DNA of 64,000 bases from Symsagittifera roscoffensis (Eukaryota > Xenacoelomorpha > Acoela > Convolutidae). Location: positions 9,184,027-9,248,026 of the forward strand of contig NC_087068.1 in the NCBI RefSeq assembly GCF_963678635.1, given 5' to 3'. The notes beneath the pieces were generated by a model. The model was given only the letters and a program-made list of their open reading frames with translations, was not told the DNA's origin and searched no databases. Position 1 is the stretch's first letter; every line of letters starts with the position of its first letter. Below are positions 54,701-64,000 of the stretch, piece by piece. The position numbers were made by a program, and so were the translations under genes.

Positions 54701-56288
54701 AAAAGATGACAAAATGTCGTACACTGATAAGCAAAAAGCGTACACGAATTTGTTGAAAACAGCCAAAACTGTGTTTTACTTCTCGCGAGCAAACTACGAA
54801 GCGCAAGCTGACCGAAGCGTGAACGCGAAATGCAGCACATGCAAAGATGCTTGGTTTTTGCATGTCTACGACGCCCATGTGCATGCTGATGCAGTACATG
54901 GTATTGAGCACGATGAAAATGACATGTTCGAATGTGATGTTTGCTCTGAGAATAATAAGTTTCGAACCAAAACTGCAAAAGCAATGACTGAGCATCGAAA
55001 ACAGTTCCATGAATTACCAATGCTCTTGCTGTGTCCTAATTTAGAGTGCACTAAGTTATTCGAATCTATAGAAAACGTGAGCCAGCACAAAGGCATGTCA
55101 AATCGTTGCATGCAGTTTTTTGACGAGGTTTTCACGTGGACTCATAAAACAAAACGAGGTACAGCAATAAGACCGATTTCTCAATTTAGAAAACAACAGT
55201 TTATTGTCAGCTGTGACAAGTGTCCATTGGAGTATAAAGTGTCTGATGCTACGAATTTTGCACATTGCAAAATTTGTAAAATAAGGCCTGTTTTTCTAAT
55301 GGACGATGAAAGGTTCTGGCACATGGCCACGAAACATCAAAAAGAGAGAACTCATCAAAGTCGATGCCAACTTTGTCCGAGCTCAGATGAAAAGTATGGG
55401 GCCAAAGAAAAAGGTGATCATGTTTTGTCTCATCACGGAATCTGTTCGGAGCATTTTGTCTGTCAAATGAATAATTGCTTTTTTATCACCTCGGATCTTG
55501 CGGAGTATGAAGCTCACATGAATGGCTGCATGGATCACACTGAGCCTCACAATTGCAGGTTATTTGAACCCGGAAAATGGAAATCTGTGCTGAATTCTTT
55601 AAATTCAACTGATCTTGGTTCGCATGTAAAGGCGATGCCATCTTCGCAAACTGATTCTAAAACGAATGTAGTTGCTCTAAGGTCGTTAGTTGATTACGAA
55701 GATGAATTGACAATTGAAGAAGAAATTGATGGAAATAGCGATCAAAATGAGGTCAAAAGGTCAAACTGGGACGATATGATGAGTGATATGATTATGTACA
55801 CTGATGAATTGATGGAGAATAAAGAATCGGATTCGAAAGTTCTAGAAGGTTCTGGAAGTGTGATCAAACACGAAGAGATTGAAAAAGCTGGTGATGCAAA
55901 CAATGCTGAAATTGGGACCAACGAAAGTAACGAAACCAGAATGAAAAATTCGGCAGCAACAACAGATGAAACTAACAGTCAATTAAAAACAGAAGAAACA
56001 GTCGAGAATAATATGGACGAAGAAGCAGAACCTTTTGCTGATTTTGACGAAAATGAAGGGCAAATCAACGAATCAATTGAAGAAACCATAGAATCTTTTG
56101 TTGAAAATTCTTGCAGTGAGAACGAGCATAATGAAGCAAGATGCTCTGAAGAACTAGATTCAGCTCTGGACGGCGCGCTAGAAGCTGATGGTACAAATCA
56201 AAACACAGCTGAAGACGATGAAAATGAAAGAGTATATTCACCAAATGTGAAAAGAGAAACTTTAGAACAAGAAAATCAGGAGGCTTGA
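51711..56288 (+). CDS. Seven-module Cys/His zinc-binding protein, 1525 aa
   Basis: One uninterrupted ORF from the ATG at 51711. Residues 1-110 are disordered and basic. Residues about 115-185 are helical (SSEKRIFKLVSILKKR...). Seven related modules of 95-130 residues follow at about 196-322, 388-510, 531-648, 669-776, 790-890, 1041-1134 and 1168-1274. The common plan is CX2C, CX2C, HX4H, CX2C, HX4-5H, C, HX2C, CX3-5C, then H and a final C (module 5: C790, C793, C805, C808, H823, H828, C838, C841, H854, H859, C862, H865, C868, C874, H887, C889). Module 6 has lost its second CX2C pair. Residues 890-1040 are a Pro/Lys linker, and 1290-1525 an acidic tail. C2H2-type halves suggest nucleic-acid or protein binding in the nucleus; no known family is recognised. 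TTTCAG precedes the ATG by about 32 bases. Confidence 0.9.
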   Translation: MDFYGGRSNSRHLDGAMGMHSAVDNSSPLRRKATDPSRLGPMSIINKTEPSFNGHVPRSSTFHDIEFEPRAIMTREVEYSHETPIRENYSKMRRIRSPEPTRSIGEVMAGVYYNTLSDKELSSEKRIFKLVSILKKRATSFSLDAKQLQMLVEKFLDKLIADKNWSAMTVEKALLLCATLDEDFDENVELCDWFECKFCELAHPPGKYICTMCGEKFQHEVFLQAHKMTSHNSAAVITGIALVCQACNVNFNEDPRQLAIHIREKHMCPYNHIECPKKCGELVVERHIESVSDHIAEKHECSVCHDPITRKNSDQHRFTFHGISPDLVKSVNKILSSSRKVDIVENAPKGQELVIQREIPKHEINQAVLEQLDDTEDEDPDRGKFSKCLDCSLRVPFGGYKCPDCSQMFMYRVQLFLHFRDFHRKMSSFSLSCEICGDLAMSLNALLVHVIKEEHACKSEHLQCSYGCVNLFANLSDLAMHNDEQHEFFCPHCKNVVAVQSKSTHTKNCVRGIRTITDESETPPENLMEKCVACLFQCPQSVAYMCEICASSTTTGKVAEFVDEIEWMAHILKEHKEQSAAFRQRTLTCALCPETSNDDAFDILSFLHHRKMFHSICDTHRRCPNRPCSAILPEKDSECSEHFKSGCIFKFDLSKARRIEFENPTWKSCRNCTYVVNVKALMFCDLCTDAPCAPFVTSTEFALHMVKTHGMMTDRSYNCALCRTEFGNIDDFAQHRAIFHKFCVHHLVCPKTESCAFLFGLEFDGTFHARNDNFCAVQIPHGRKNRTKYCNVCSAFYKMTLINVCYFCSDRPSFVSDNEYLFHLLEVHGRKLAGKIACADCSMTFDEPLSWNQHSVAIHQRCIMHKFCPNSTECFTVFPRSEISFEHACSYENVVQTPMIPLVRPSRPPLRPTVTRRQMLPEPSVRVTQMEIPSANSRSMMSFPPPQALFGPLNVRPPQPIVHNPPAMVPSKKPIPQKSTSSPPKTDAKVKQSSVAPKDDKMSYTDKQKAYTNLLKTAKTVFYFSRANYEAQADRSVNAKCSTCKDAWFLHVYDAHVHADAVHGIEHDENDMFECDVCSENNKFRTKTAKAMTEHRKQFHELPMLLLCPNLECTKLFESIENVSQHKGMSNRCMQFFDEVFTWTHKTKRGTAIRPISQFRKQQFIVSCDKCPLEYKVSDATNFAHCKICKIRPVFLMDDERFWHMATKHQKERTHQSRCQLCPSSDEKYGAKEKGDHVLSHHGICSEHFVCQMNNCFFITSDLAEYEAHMNGCMDHTEPHNCRLFEPGKWKSVLNSLNSTDLGSHVKAMPSSQTDSKTNVVALRSLVDYEDELTIEEEIDGNSDQNEVKRSNWDDMMSDMIMYTDELMENKESDSKVLEGSGSVIKHEEIEKAGDANNAEIGTNESNETRMKNSAATTDETNSQLKTEETVENNMDEEAEPFADFDENEGQINESIEETIESFVENSCSENEHNEARCSEELDSALDGALEADGTNQNTAEDDENERVYSPNVKRETLEQENQEA

Positions 56289-57310
56289 CGAGAATTTATG
56301 TGAAACCTCTAAGAGGCCTAATATCCTCGAAAGATCTTGCTTATTGCAAGTAAACTTCATGTTTTTGCATGTAAAGACTGCATTACTAATTAGTTTAACT
56401 ATTAAATATTACTAGTTAATGTAGTGTGATGATTAGCAAATGAGGATATCCTCGCACGGCGTATCGCCTATGCTAATTATATTCAACTTCTTCATATTAA
56501 AATCTGATTCGGGAAATTTTGGCAATTTTTAATGAAGGAAAGTTTCGAATTTTTAAAGCTGAAATCTATGTTGCCAATCTTTCATAAATCGGAAATTTCC
56601 TGAGCTCATTTTGTTAATATATGCGTAGTTTTGTATCATTCATTCACTCGAATAGTTTTGTTGAAACTGGTTTTCAAAGTCATATAAACTAATAATAGCG
56701 ATTATAACCAACTAGCGTCCTCGCTAGCGATCTATTATTTTTTTATTTTTCATTTTTTTTGAATGTTGATTATTATAGGTGAAGAGGTTTGATTGCTTTT
56801 GTAATCAAATTTTTATGCTTTCGGACGATAGCTGAGTAGCCCGTTCTTCGCAAAAAGCGCTTTATTGTGTCCGATAAAAACTTCTACTGTTTCCGATTAA
56901 GAAAAAGGTTCAGCGATTAAAAGCTCAAGTATTTGAATTACGGTTCTTCTGGTTTCGTTTTATTTGCTTATGGGATCACATCTAACCAATTTACGTTTTA
57001 GCAGTGGACAAGTATGCTGGTCCGTTTTTTTTGAATTGGTAAGTAAAATTGAGCGTTATTTTTAGAGCTGGAACTGCATCCGCGCCTGATATTTATTATA
57101 TAATCATATGGTAAAAGTCTAGTACAACATAATATGTTTTTCAATCAGTGGGCTTGGTTTTAAATCTCCTCTTTTGATTTTAAGTACAATTGAACGAAAG
57201 GTTTTTTTTCAGGAAAAAGTCTTTGAATCGTACAAATCGGAATATATACTTTTTTTAGGGTTAACAGCTTGTTTAAAAGAATCACCAGTTCATAATGAAT
57301 TAAAATTTCC
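56289..57310. other. AT-rich intergenic DNA downstream of the zinc-module gene
   Basis: No gene supported. ATTAAATATT at 56401 could serve as a poly-A signal variant, but no canonical AATAAA follows closely. ORF 57174-57389 overlaps a SINE-like head and is not credible. Confidence 0.4.
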
Positions 57311-57314
57311 TAGC

Positions 57315-57410
57315 GTCTCCGACACGCTAAGTCTGAAGGTAACGAATTTGCCTTGGACAACAAAGGCCCTGGGTTCGAATTTTACCTGACGTGTTTTGTC
57401 GGCTTAGTTG
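57315..57410 (+). repeat. tRNA-like SINE head (family B), copy one
   Basis: TAAGTCTGAAGGTAACGA, then TTTGCCTTGG, then a B-box-like CTGGGTTCGAATTTTACC, followed by TTTTGTCGGCTTAGTTG. The copy at 60865-61035 has the same order (TTGGTCTGAAGGTAACGA, TTGTCTTGCC, TGGGTTCCAGTCCC, TTTTGTCGGTTTAGTT). It is likely a Pol III-derived repeat. Confidence 0.55.
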
Positions 57411-58334
57411 CCATGTCTTAGATATTTTTGCTGCTCGCTTTTTTCATTGTTGTTGCTTTTAGTGTTTTGATTACTCCTGCAATTTGTAATTTCACTAACC
57501 TTGACGTATGCTTTCCTTTTTTATTTTTTTTTCGCCTAAAAACTTCATTCTGCCAAAAAACTTCGACTTAAATTTTATCGAGTTAGTTGCTTAATGTTGG
57601 GTTTTTTCAAAAGCAACAGTTTTATGCTCCCATCCGGATCGCTCAAAATGCTGCAAATTGTAAAATACATTTTATTTGAAAAAGTTTTTCATGAAAAAAA
57701 TTTTTTGTATCCGGTTCTACTTCCGCTCGATATTTTTTTCAGTTTTCATTAAACGTCTTTTATTATGTTTCTAGACGTGTTTAATTCTAAAAGATTATCA
57801 TTCCAGACAGTTGTGGTTTTTCGAATTTTTTTTTTCGTTTCTCGGACTGTTTTTCAAATTTTTTATATGATACTGAAAGTAGTGCGAAGCTAGGCTTCGT
57901 CTCTGTGTGTAAAAGTCAGTTTATATATTTTTTATTATTTTCTGATTTATTTTCAAATTTACGTCGAATTCATTTGTTTAATTATGGGTGAAGTACGCAG
58001 CACTGAGTTTTCCAGCCATATTCTTGAAAAATTAAAAAAAAAGTTTTAAATTATTAATTTCATTTTTTCATATGAAAGGCTCTCAACTAAAGACTAGGTT
58101 TTAAGGTTTTCCTATATTTATAGTAAAAAAGGCATATTGGAAATATTTTTCGAAAAATGACTAATAAAAAACAAAAATTACAAAAAAAAATATATATTTT
58201 TTTCAATTTGCAGAAATTTTGAATTCCCAAGATGGCGCTAAAAGAACTTTGAAAACTTAGTTTACCAGATTTTTTATGGCTTATTCATAGCTCAGTTACT
58301 ACTAAGTTGCTACCCTTCTTTTGTTTTAAGCCTG
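57411..58334. other. AT-rich intergenic DNA
   Basis: No gene. GTGCGAAGCTAGGCTTCGTC followed by TCTGTGTG at 57885-57915 is an isolated tail of the SINE-like family A (compare 60240-60285). Confidence 0.45.
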
Positions 58335-58475
58335 ATTGCTCGCTTTACTTGCTTGAAAATAGACGGTAAATCATAAATTTCAAATCGGTTTTTCTCGACA
58401 ATGGGACAATTTTTTGGAAATTTTAAAATGTTCGAATTATGACTGAAAGGGTTTTAATATGATTTATCACTGGTC
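58335..58475 (+). repeat. Dispersed repeat, partner of 3845-4010
   Basis: Holds CGGTTTTTCTCGACAATGGG, TTTTTGGAAATTTT, ATGACTGAAAGGG and TTATCACTGG in the same order as the left-hand copy. Confidence 0.6.
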
Positions 58476-58694
58476 GGAACAGTAAATAAATAGAGCTTAT
58501 AATCAATCAATAATTTTACTCTTGCGATTAGCAAGGGTGTTGCAACGGGGTCTTTGACTTTTTGCCCGTAATTTACTTTGTTCACGGGATGACTGAAAAT
58601 GTTGGTCATCTCCTTCTGTTCTTTTTTCAACGAACATACAATTTTTGAGCACGTCTGATTTTCAAATTCACTTTCTATATAAAATTTATTTTTA

Positions 58695-58960
58695 GAACTC
58701 TATGAACGTAGTGAAGAATTGTATATATAGGTCGTTGTGGTTTTCTTTCAGGAAAAAATTACTCTTGAGTTTGATTTTTCGGGGTTTTTTTTTTAAATTC
58801 ATTTCATTTTTTTGTTAAAAGAAAGGCAAATTCCACTATCGAACAGCAAAAGTGTTACAGTCACAAAATATAATTTATATATAGTTTCGAAAGTGGATTT
58901 CAATTTTCAGATTTCCCAGCGGAAAAAAAATAAATTCCCAGTGTTCAAGTCATGGCTGGA
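58695..58960 (+). repeat. R4 dispersed repeat, copy two
   Basis: Partner of 51010-51290. It contains GTTAAAAGAAAGGCAAATTC, AGTTTCGAAAGTGGA and TTCCCAGCGGAAAAAA. Confidence 0.75.
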
Positions 58961-59865
58961 CTACTAATTTTTCCAGCCCTTTTCAAATCGACGAAAAAAA
59001 TTTTGGGACAAATTGAATTGACTGATTTTCGTAGTTTTAAGTTGTTTTAATTTTTTATTCGGTTAATAATTACAGCTGATGTTTTATCGGCTTAGTCAAC
59101 TTATTTCGTGACGTCTGACCGGCGAAAATATATATTTTTTCTAAAAACATTGCTTGTAGTGTAATTATTTCAAGTTTTTAAAACCCAATCAATCAAATTT
59201 TTGATTCAGTTTCTAGGTTTTGAGCTCAATTTTCTACCCACTTACCCTCGGTTTGGTGGCGAATTGATGAATATGAAATTCTTATTTTATGCTTGTGTCC
59301 CTTAATCAACTTGTACAAATCACTTCATAATTTACACTTGCGAGGTCAAGTGTCTTATAATTGTGAATTAGACTTTTCTCCGTAAACATTTTTTCTTACA
59401 CTTTTGTAATTGAAATGAATCTTGCTTTAGTATCGATTCTTAGCAATTTACACTCCCCTTCTCACTTGACCTGGAGGTTAAGTGGTTGTATATGCAACTT
59501 ATGTTTTCGGCTGGACCTTTATTTTTCAGTGTCTGAAATTGATTTTTTTTGCAACGTAAGCAGTTTTGTTTCGTATTGTCAAGTGTCGTTGATTAACTTC
59601 TGTAGTTTTTAAATTTTCTATCCCTGACTGATATGTTTTCCGTCTTTTTTTGCTTACAAATTTTATTCGGCCTAAATGGTTTCGGCTAATTTTTTGTTAA
59701 CTTAATGAACCTGTTTGGCATCGATTTAAGGATTAAAATGATTATTTTTAATTTGAATAAATCAAGTTGGTTGGTATTATAAAAGTGATTATTATTAAAA
59801 GTTAGTATTGTAAGTAACTTATTAAATGCTCAAAATTTCTTTTTTGAGCAGTTTTCTGTGGCATC
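58961..59865. other. AT-rich intergenic DNA
   Basis: No gene. The word TTTTATCGGCTTAGTCAACT at 59085 is related to the TTTTGTCGGCTTAGTT block of family B. ORF 59415-59612 has a true ATG and several cysteines, but no domain and no context. Confidence 0.4.
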
Positions 59866-60107
59866 TCTTGTTTTCGGATCAATTGGCGTCAAACCACATG
59901 TTGTCTGATTACTGAACGCTCATAATCTATTTACACCTGCGATCAGCTTAGTGTATTTTTACGAACCTTCTTGTTTTCTAGCCTAACTCGCAAAAACGGC
60001 GCAAATACGGTATTCACTTATTTGGAAATTTCACTGTAGCATTGGAAATTGCATTGCATCTTTTCTCTGCTTTATTTGTTGTGGCTAGTGTTTGGCGTCA
60101 AATAAGT

Positions 60108-60285
60108 TTCCGTGGCGGAGTGGCTAGTGAATGAGTCTTTTAACCTGTAGTTCGTAGGTTATAATCTCAGAGGTAGACGACTTTTTGCTAATTTACTTAT
60201 TTTAATTTTTTTGTTGAACTTTATAGAGCTGCTTCGTGTTCTCGCAAGTGTTTGCGAAGCGAAGCTTCGTCTCTGTGTGAAAGCT
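60108..60285 (+). repeat. tRNA-derived SINE-like element, second copy of family A
   Basis: An A-box-like TGGCGGAGTGG and a degenerate B box (GGTTATAATCTC) form the head. The tail has CTTTATAGAGCTGC, GTGTTCTCGCAAGTGTTTGC and the hairpin GAAGCGAAGCTTCGTC, then TCTGTGTGAAAG. The head and tail order matches 46571-46743. It is not an intact tRNA because no acceptor stem forms. Confidence 0.65.
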
Positions 60286-60864
60286 TGCTTAATGCTAGTG
60301 TTTGAGTTTCTCGTCAAATTTTCGGGGATTGAAGTTTTAATTTTTAAAAATGATTATTTATGACAAAATTTCTCTCTTGGTATTTTTTGTTTTCGGATCA
60401 TTTGGATTCTAATCAGGTCTTGTTGGCTTATTAAACACTCGGGAAATAACCTCAGATTGTTTAATGCATGTGGTTGTGTTTCTTGTCTGTGTTTTTGAGA
60501 TAGAATTTATCGTATCTCCAAACAAAATGTTTATATTTTTATAACAATAATTTTTGGGGACATTTTTTTGTTTTCGGATCAGTTGTCGTCTAACCACGTG
60601 TTGTTGGCTTGGTGAACGCTCATAAAATTTTAAAAACTTGTTTAATGCAAGTGGTTGTGCCTCGTCTGTTTTTTTTTTGAGATTGAGCTTTTCGTAATTC
60701 CAAAAAACTGTTGATTTCCTTCAAGTTTGTTTTTCGACTTTGCTCTTTCCATCTCACACTCTTATTGGTAGCTTGCAATGCGATGCTTTCGTTGTATTGC
60801 AAGTGAGATGAAGCTCCGCATCTGTGTAAACCTCTGTGTTGCATCTGTGTGAACCTTAAAAGCT

Positions 60865-61035
60865 CTAGGCCCCCTTCCCAGTTGGTCTGAAGGTAACGAG
60901 ATTGTCTTGCCCCTTAAATTTTGGGTTCCAGTCCCGCTCGGATTTTTTTCTTTGAAGTTGAAATGTTGAAAGTTTTTGCGGGAAAAATTGAACGTTCGGC
61001 TTTTCGCTTGATTGCTTTTGTTTTGTCGGTTTAGT
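60865..61035 (+). repeat. tRNA-like SINE (family B), copy two
   Basis: Shares head and following block with 57315-57410. The B box TGGGTTCCAGTCCC is close to the tRNA consensus. Just before it (60783-60830) lies GTATTGCAAGTGAGATGAAG then CTCCGCATCTGTGT, a diverged family A tail. Confidence 0.55.
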
Positions 61036-61360
61036 TCTGACAATATGGGTTTTTGTCCTGTAAGCAATTTTCACGATAGTGGCAATTGCTGTTGAAAAAC
61101 TCCTGTTATTTGTATATTTACTTAGACTGACTTGTATATTTTCTCTTTTTTTACGCGCGGCCTCGCAAATTTTGACTTGTTTTGTCGGCGTAGTTAATTT
61201 ATTTTGATTTGTTTGAAGTGCAGAAATAGATTATTATTATCTGGAAGAATTCAGGTTCTTTTGTGGTATTAAATGGGCGTCTACTCACATATTGTCGGCT
61301 TAATGACCGCTCGGTAACGATATAAAGATTATTTAATGCTGTTGGTTGTGTGTCTCGACC

Positions 61361-63825
61361 GTTTCTCTAAAATAAAAGTTTTCATTTTTCAAAAAATCCT
61401 CGACTTTTGTTATCCGTTGGTTTGTTTTGTTTCTTTGAAAAACAAAAGATGAACAGTGCTCCAAAAAAATTAATAGTTCCGGTTTCTTTGGGTACATTGA
61501 CGCTTTTCATTTGTCTGTTGGCTATGTTTTTAATTAAAACGTTGTTTTGAACCCTATCTGTTACTTTTAAGTCAATTAGTTGACCTTTTTCCGACCACAA
61601 AGGTATTTTAGTTTTTTTTTTTTCGAACGCAAGTGAGTAATATTACAATAGGAAACGCTATTATACAAGTCGTGAAAAACTTAGTTTTACTCCAGCAAAT
61701 ATAGAGTTTTATATAGCGCATTTCATAATGCTTTACATAGCGTTTTCTTTGCAAAAACAGTTGAAAATTGAAAAAAAAAAGAATAATCTGCTAAAATATC
61801 TTGAGTTAGGACCGAGTTGGTTAACTCATAGAGTAATTTCGGATAGGGTACACCGTCTGCTCGTCACGCTATCTTATTTTCGGCCGGATAGATTCGTGCA
61901 ACTTCTTAGTCTAATACCGATCCTAATCTTACTCTTATACTATCTAGTCTCAGGTTGTTTAACTAGTCTATGCTAGGCTCAATAGATCTAGGGTATACTG
62001 GTTTATTGCGGTTGCTGAAGTGCTCGGGAGAGTCCAACTAATTTCTAAGTTAAATTCAAATCTCTCTGGTGCTGAAATTACAAGTAACTTCAGCACTTAC
62101 AAATAAGTGGGTTGTTAGTTAGATGGATCATGATTGGTTAATATTAAATACTTTACATTGGTAAAATATCTAAATTATCCAATCATAAAATGTAGTTTAG
62201 ATCAGGTTCCACCCATCCGGGTTTTACAGAGTTTTTTAGAATAGTTCTTCTGCAATTCGAAGGATGGATGATGGAAGTTGGTGTTTGGCGAACATCTTAT
62301 TTCTTCTGTTTCCTTTTTGTTAAAGAAGTTCCAGGAAGCTGGAGTTAGAGACATAAGACGTTGTGTCTTCTAGTGACAACGACTAAGTCTTCGCAACAAA
62401 CTCAAATCTGATTTCAGAATGGTTGGCTATGTCAGGTTTTTCTGTTCTGCGTGGAGAACTTCTTTTGTGTCTGGTCTAGTTTGGGAATGGCGTGGAGATT
62501 GTGCGTGGAGGGGATGCCTGGTTACTCGGATCTGTACGTATACTTGAACATCGAGGTGGTCATTGGTCTAGTTCAATGAAGTCCTTTTCTGCGAAGTCAA
62601 GTCGTACTCTAAATCCTTTGAGTTGTGATTGTGAGTGGCATATTGATTGTGGTTGGTCATTCTCTCTCGAGTGTAGTGGGGTCGTTTTGTCTTTAGATGT
62701 TCGTCCTTGGTGTTGTATTCTGATCTATGTATTGCATAATGTAATTTACATTTTATAAAACATTTATTAGTTTAATATTTTTTAATTATGATTTTAGTTA
62801 GTTGTTTTCACAAAAGCTTTTTGTTTTAGTTCGGTTATTTTGAAGAGTTACTCACACTTGAGTAGCTCTTATTAAAAATAGTGGTGTGGTCACAAAGCGT
62901 GGATGTAGCGCGGTGGGTTAGGCCGGCTATAGAGCATGCTCAGGACGTCCTTCCTGGTGGGTTAGGCCAGGAGTGGGAGTATGATTTCATGCGGTTTTTG
63001 TGAGGGGTCCTGTTATGTGACAACGTTTTATGTTGGGTTTGTTGTGGTTTTTCTTATGTCTTGTTGGTTATGTCCTTTTTCCAAAAAGCAAATTGTTCGT
63101 GGTATGGGTTTGTCTTTCGACTTTTTTGTGTTTTATTATTTCTTTCTTAGACTTTATAATAGTCTTCAAAAGAATAAATTATCCAGTTTTAAACTGGGTT
63201 AATCCGGTTTGGGTACCGTTGGTTTCCTTTTCTTAGTCATGCTGTTATTCTATGATTTGTGGTATTTAGTAAGCTGCGTTGGTTAGTTTTGTTTAGTATA
63301 TGATTCCTTTCCAACCGGGTTAAAGGAAAGTTTGAAACATGTTATTATATGTTAGAGTTGTTGAGTGTGAAAACTTGAAACTGAAATTCATTATTTTAAA
63401 CAATTCTTCGTGGGCGAGCTGTGCGAGTGTGGATAGAATTTCTGTGCGAATGAATGAAAATATCAAAAGGTTAGTACTGCAATTGCATTTTATTAATTTA
63501 CTGCATAGAATTTGGAAATTTACTGCTAGTTATGGGGGAATTTTAAGTTACAAATTTTCATCATAATTAAATTTACTGCTTGTGGGGAAAATTTTAGAAA
63601 TGAATTTACTGCATTGGTATTAAATTTATAAATTTATAAGTGTAAGAGATTAATAGAATTGTTGAAGTCTGTTTGATGAAATTTGCGATCTTTATTTGTT
63701 TTTTGTGGTTTTTGTAGGTGATCGTCGGATGAAGGCTAAAAATCTAAGGAAAACATGGATAAAGTATGGTGAGTTTTTTAATATTTCAATTAGTTAGTTA
63801 TATTCATTTAATTCATACTTACCTG
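61361..63825. other. Intergenic DNA; tRNA-like fragment at about 62900
   Basis: No gene that I can support. At 62900-62990 GATGTAGCGCGGTGGGTTAG is A-box-like and GGTGGGTTAGGCC occurs in near-duplicate form about 50 bases on, suggesting another SINE-like head without a clear B box. From 63490 to 63610 the word AATTTACTGC recurs about four times. ORFs at 61728-61976, 62981-63202 and 63339-63566 are hydrophobic products of T-rich DNA. Confidence 0.35.
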
Positions 63826-63999
63826 TTAGTCGTCGGGGAAAAAACCGTGGGGGAAGATGTCGTGAATTAGTTCTGAAGTTGTTAGTAGTTTAGCTAAGAT
63901 GCGGATGATATTTTTAGTCTGAAGCAGTGGCCAAAGCAATTGAAGTGCCTTAATAGTGGTTAGTTCTTCAGTGCCAACTGCAAACTCATAAGGTGTGTT
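63826..63999 (-). CDS. C-terminal end of a gene, cut by the right window edge (57 codons visible)
   Basis: The minus strand is open from the edge to a TAA at 63826-63828. It starts NTPYEFAVGTEELTTIKALQ, continues with Leu-rich helical sequence (LLWPLLQTKNIIRILAKLLT), and ends IHDIFPHGFFPDD. The other two frames are closed. Codon-like composition and the higher GC content against the flanking AT-rich DNA support coding. Directly after the stop is CAG/GTAAGTATG, a perfect splice donor, so either an intron lies in the 3' UTR or the true reading continues differently. No family recognised. Confidence 0.5.
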   Translation of the reverse strand, partial: NTPYEFAVGTEELTTIKALQLLWPLLQTKNIIRILAKLLTTSELIHDIFPHGFFPDD

Positions 64000-64000
64000 T

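Larger units (their letters stand above)
59866..61360 (+). repeat. Four dispersed copies of a roughly 115-bp repeat (R5)
   Basis: Copies start at about 59869, 60387, 60568 and 61255. The plan is TTGTTTTCGGATCA, then TTGGCGTCTAACCAC with variants, TGTTGTCGGCTTNNTGAACG, CTCATAA or CTCGG, then TTTAATGCANGTGGTTGTG and TCTCGNCTGTTTTT. Copy one lacks the 3' half and copy four the 5' word. Spacing is irregular. SINE-like elements are interspersed. Confidence 0.7.

Noticed and set aside
54673-55135. Three overlapping minus-strand ORFs of 89-115 codons within the zinc-module gene
   Set aside because: Antisense shadow; no ligand pattern or start context, while the plus strand has a clear modular protein.
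60108-60190. Candidate tRNA gene (A and B box spacing, TGGCGGAGTGG)
   Set aside because: No acceptor stem, degenerate B box, and the same tail as 46571-46743, so it is a SINE-like repeat.
62414-62545. Plus-strand ORF after GATTTCAG starting MVGYVRFF
   Set aside because: Only 42 codons, no domain and no downstream exon; acceptor-like words are frequent in this T-rich DNA.
63718-63767. Possible small plus-strand exon between TTTTTGTAG and GTGAGT
   Set aside because: Flanking sites are good, but the exon is tiny, no neighbouring plus-strand exon is visible, and a minus-strand gene lies just to the right.
1-64000. CRISPR array, bacterial operons or phage genes
   Set aside because: Tandem repeats here are minisatellites without unique spacers; gene structure and repeats are eukaryotic.

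Overview
The window is animal (metazoan) nuclear DNA, most likely from an invertebrate. The reasons are an intact RCC2-type beta-propeller gene, AT-rich intergenic DNA, compact genes with TTTCAG-like splice acceptors (a nematode-like style, not proof of a nematode), decayed Ty3/Gypsy-type retroelements and tRNA-derived SINE-like repeats. Nothing bacterial or organellar is seen. The species cannot be named from the sequence alone.

Layout. 1-1344 is a decayed Gag/protease region on the minus strand, cut by the left edge. 2826-3182 (minus) encodes a small secreted protein. 5.2-7.0 kb holds a run of old, degenerate tandem duplications, and 7.4-8.8 kb holds two wrecked fragments of the same retroelement family that is better preserved at 22-29 kb. 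9.1-18.6 kb is a large imperfect palindrome (arms about 3.5-3.9 kb, spacer about 1.3 kb) bracketed by direct repeats of about 330 bp. 21.4-22.0 kb is a 63-bp minisatellite. 22.36-28.74 kb is a Gypsy-type element with gag, protease, reverse transcriptase and RNase H, broken by frameshifts and stops and truncated within the integrase zinc-binding domain. From 25.83 kb to 42.33 kb an 8.1-kb block is present twice in direct tandem, nearly identical (about ten differences spotted by eye). Each copy holds RT-RNase H, a 25-bp minisatellite, and a two-unit array in which a repeat (called R1 here) alternates with a captured fragment of a host gene. R2 repeats follow each array.

The gene island is 44.2-56.3 kb. 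It contains the donor of the captured fragment, a basic protein with a TPX2-like motif (44284-44715 +); an intronless RCC2 homologue (47225-48679 +); an unrecognised acidic/serine-rich protein (49272-49847 -); a small two-exon gene (50358-51005 -); and a 1525-residue protein built from seven related Cys/His modules (51711-56288 +). From 56.3 to 63.8 kb the DNA is AT-rich intergenic sequence with SINE-like copies and other short dispersed repeats. At the right edge (63826-63999 -) lies the C-terminal coding end of another gene.

The genes do not form a pathway. RCC2 proteins and TPX2-like proteins both act on mitotic microtubules in other animals, but their closeness here may be chance. The most unusual items are the seven-module zinc protein, the repeated capture of a gene 3' end inside R1 arrays, and the palindrome whose centre is made of the same R1 and R2 repeats.
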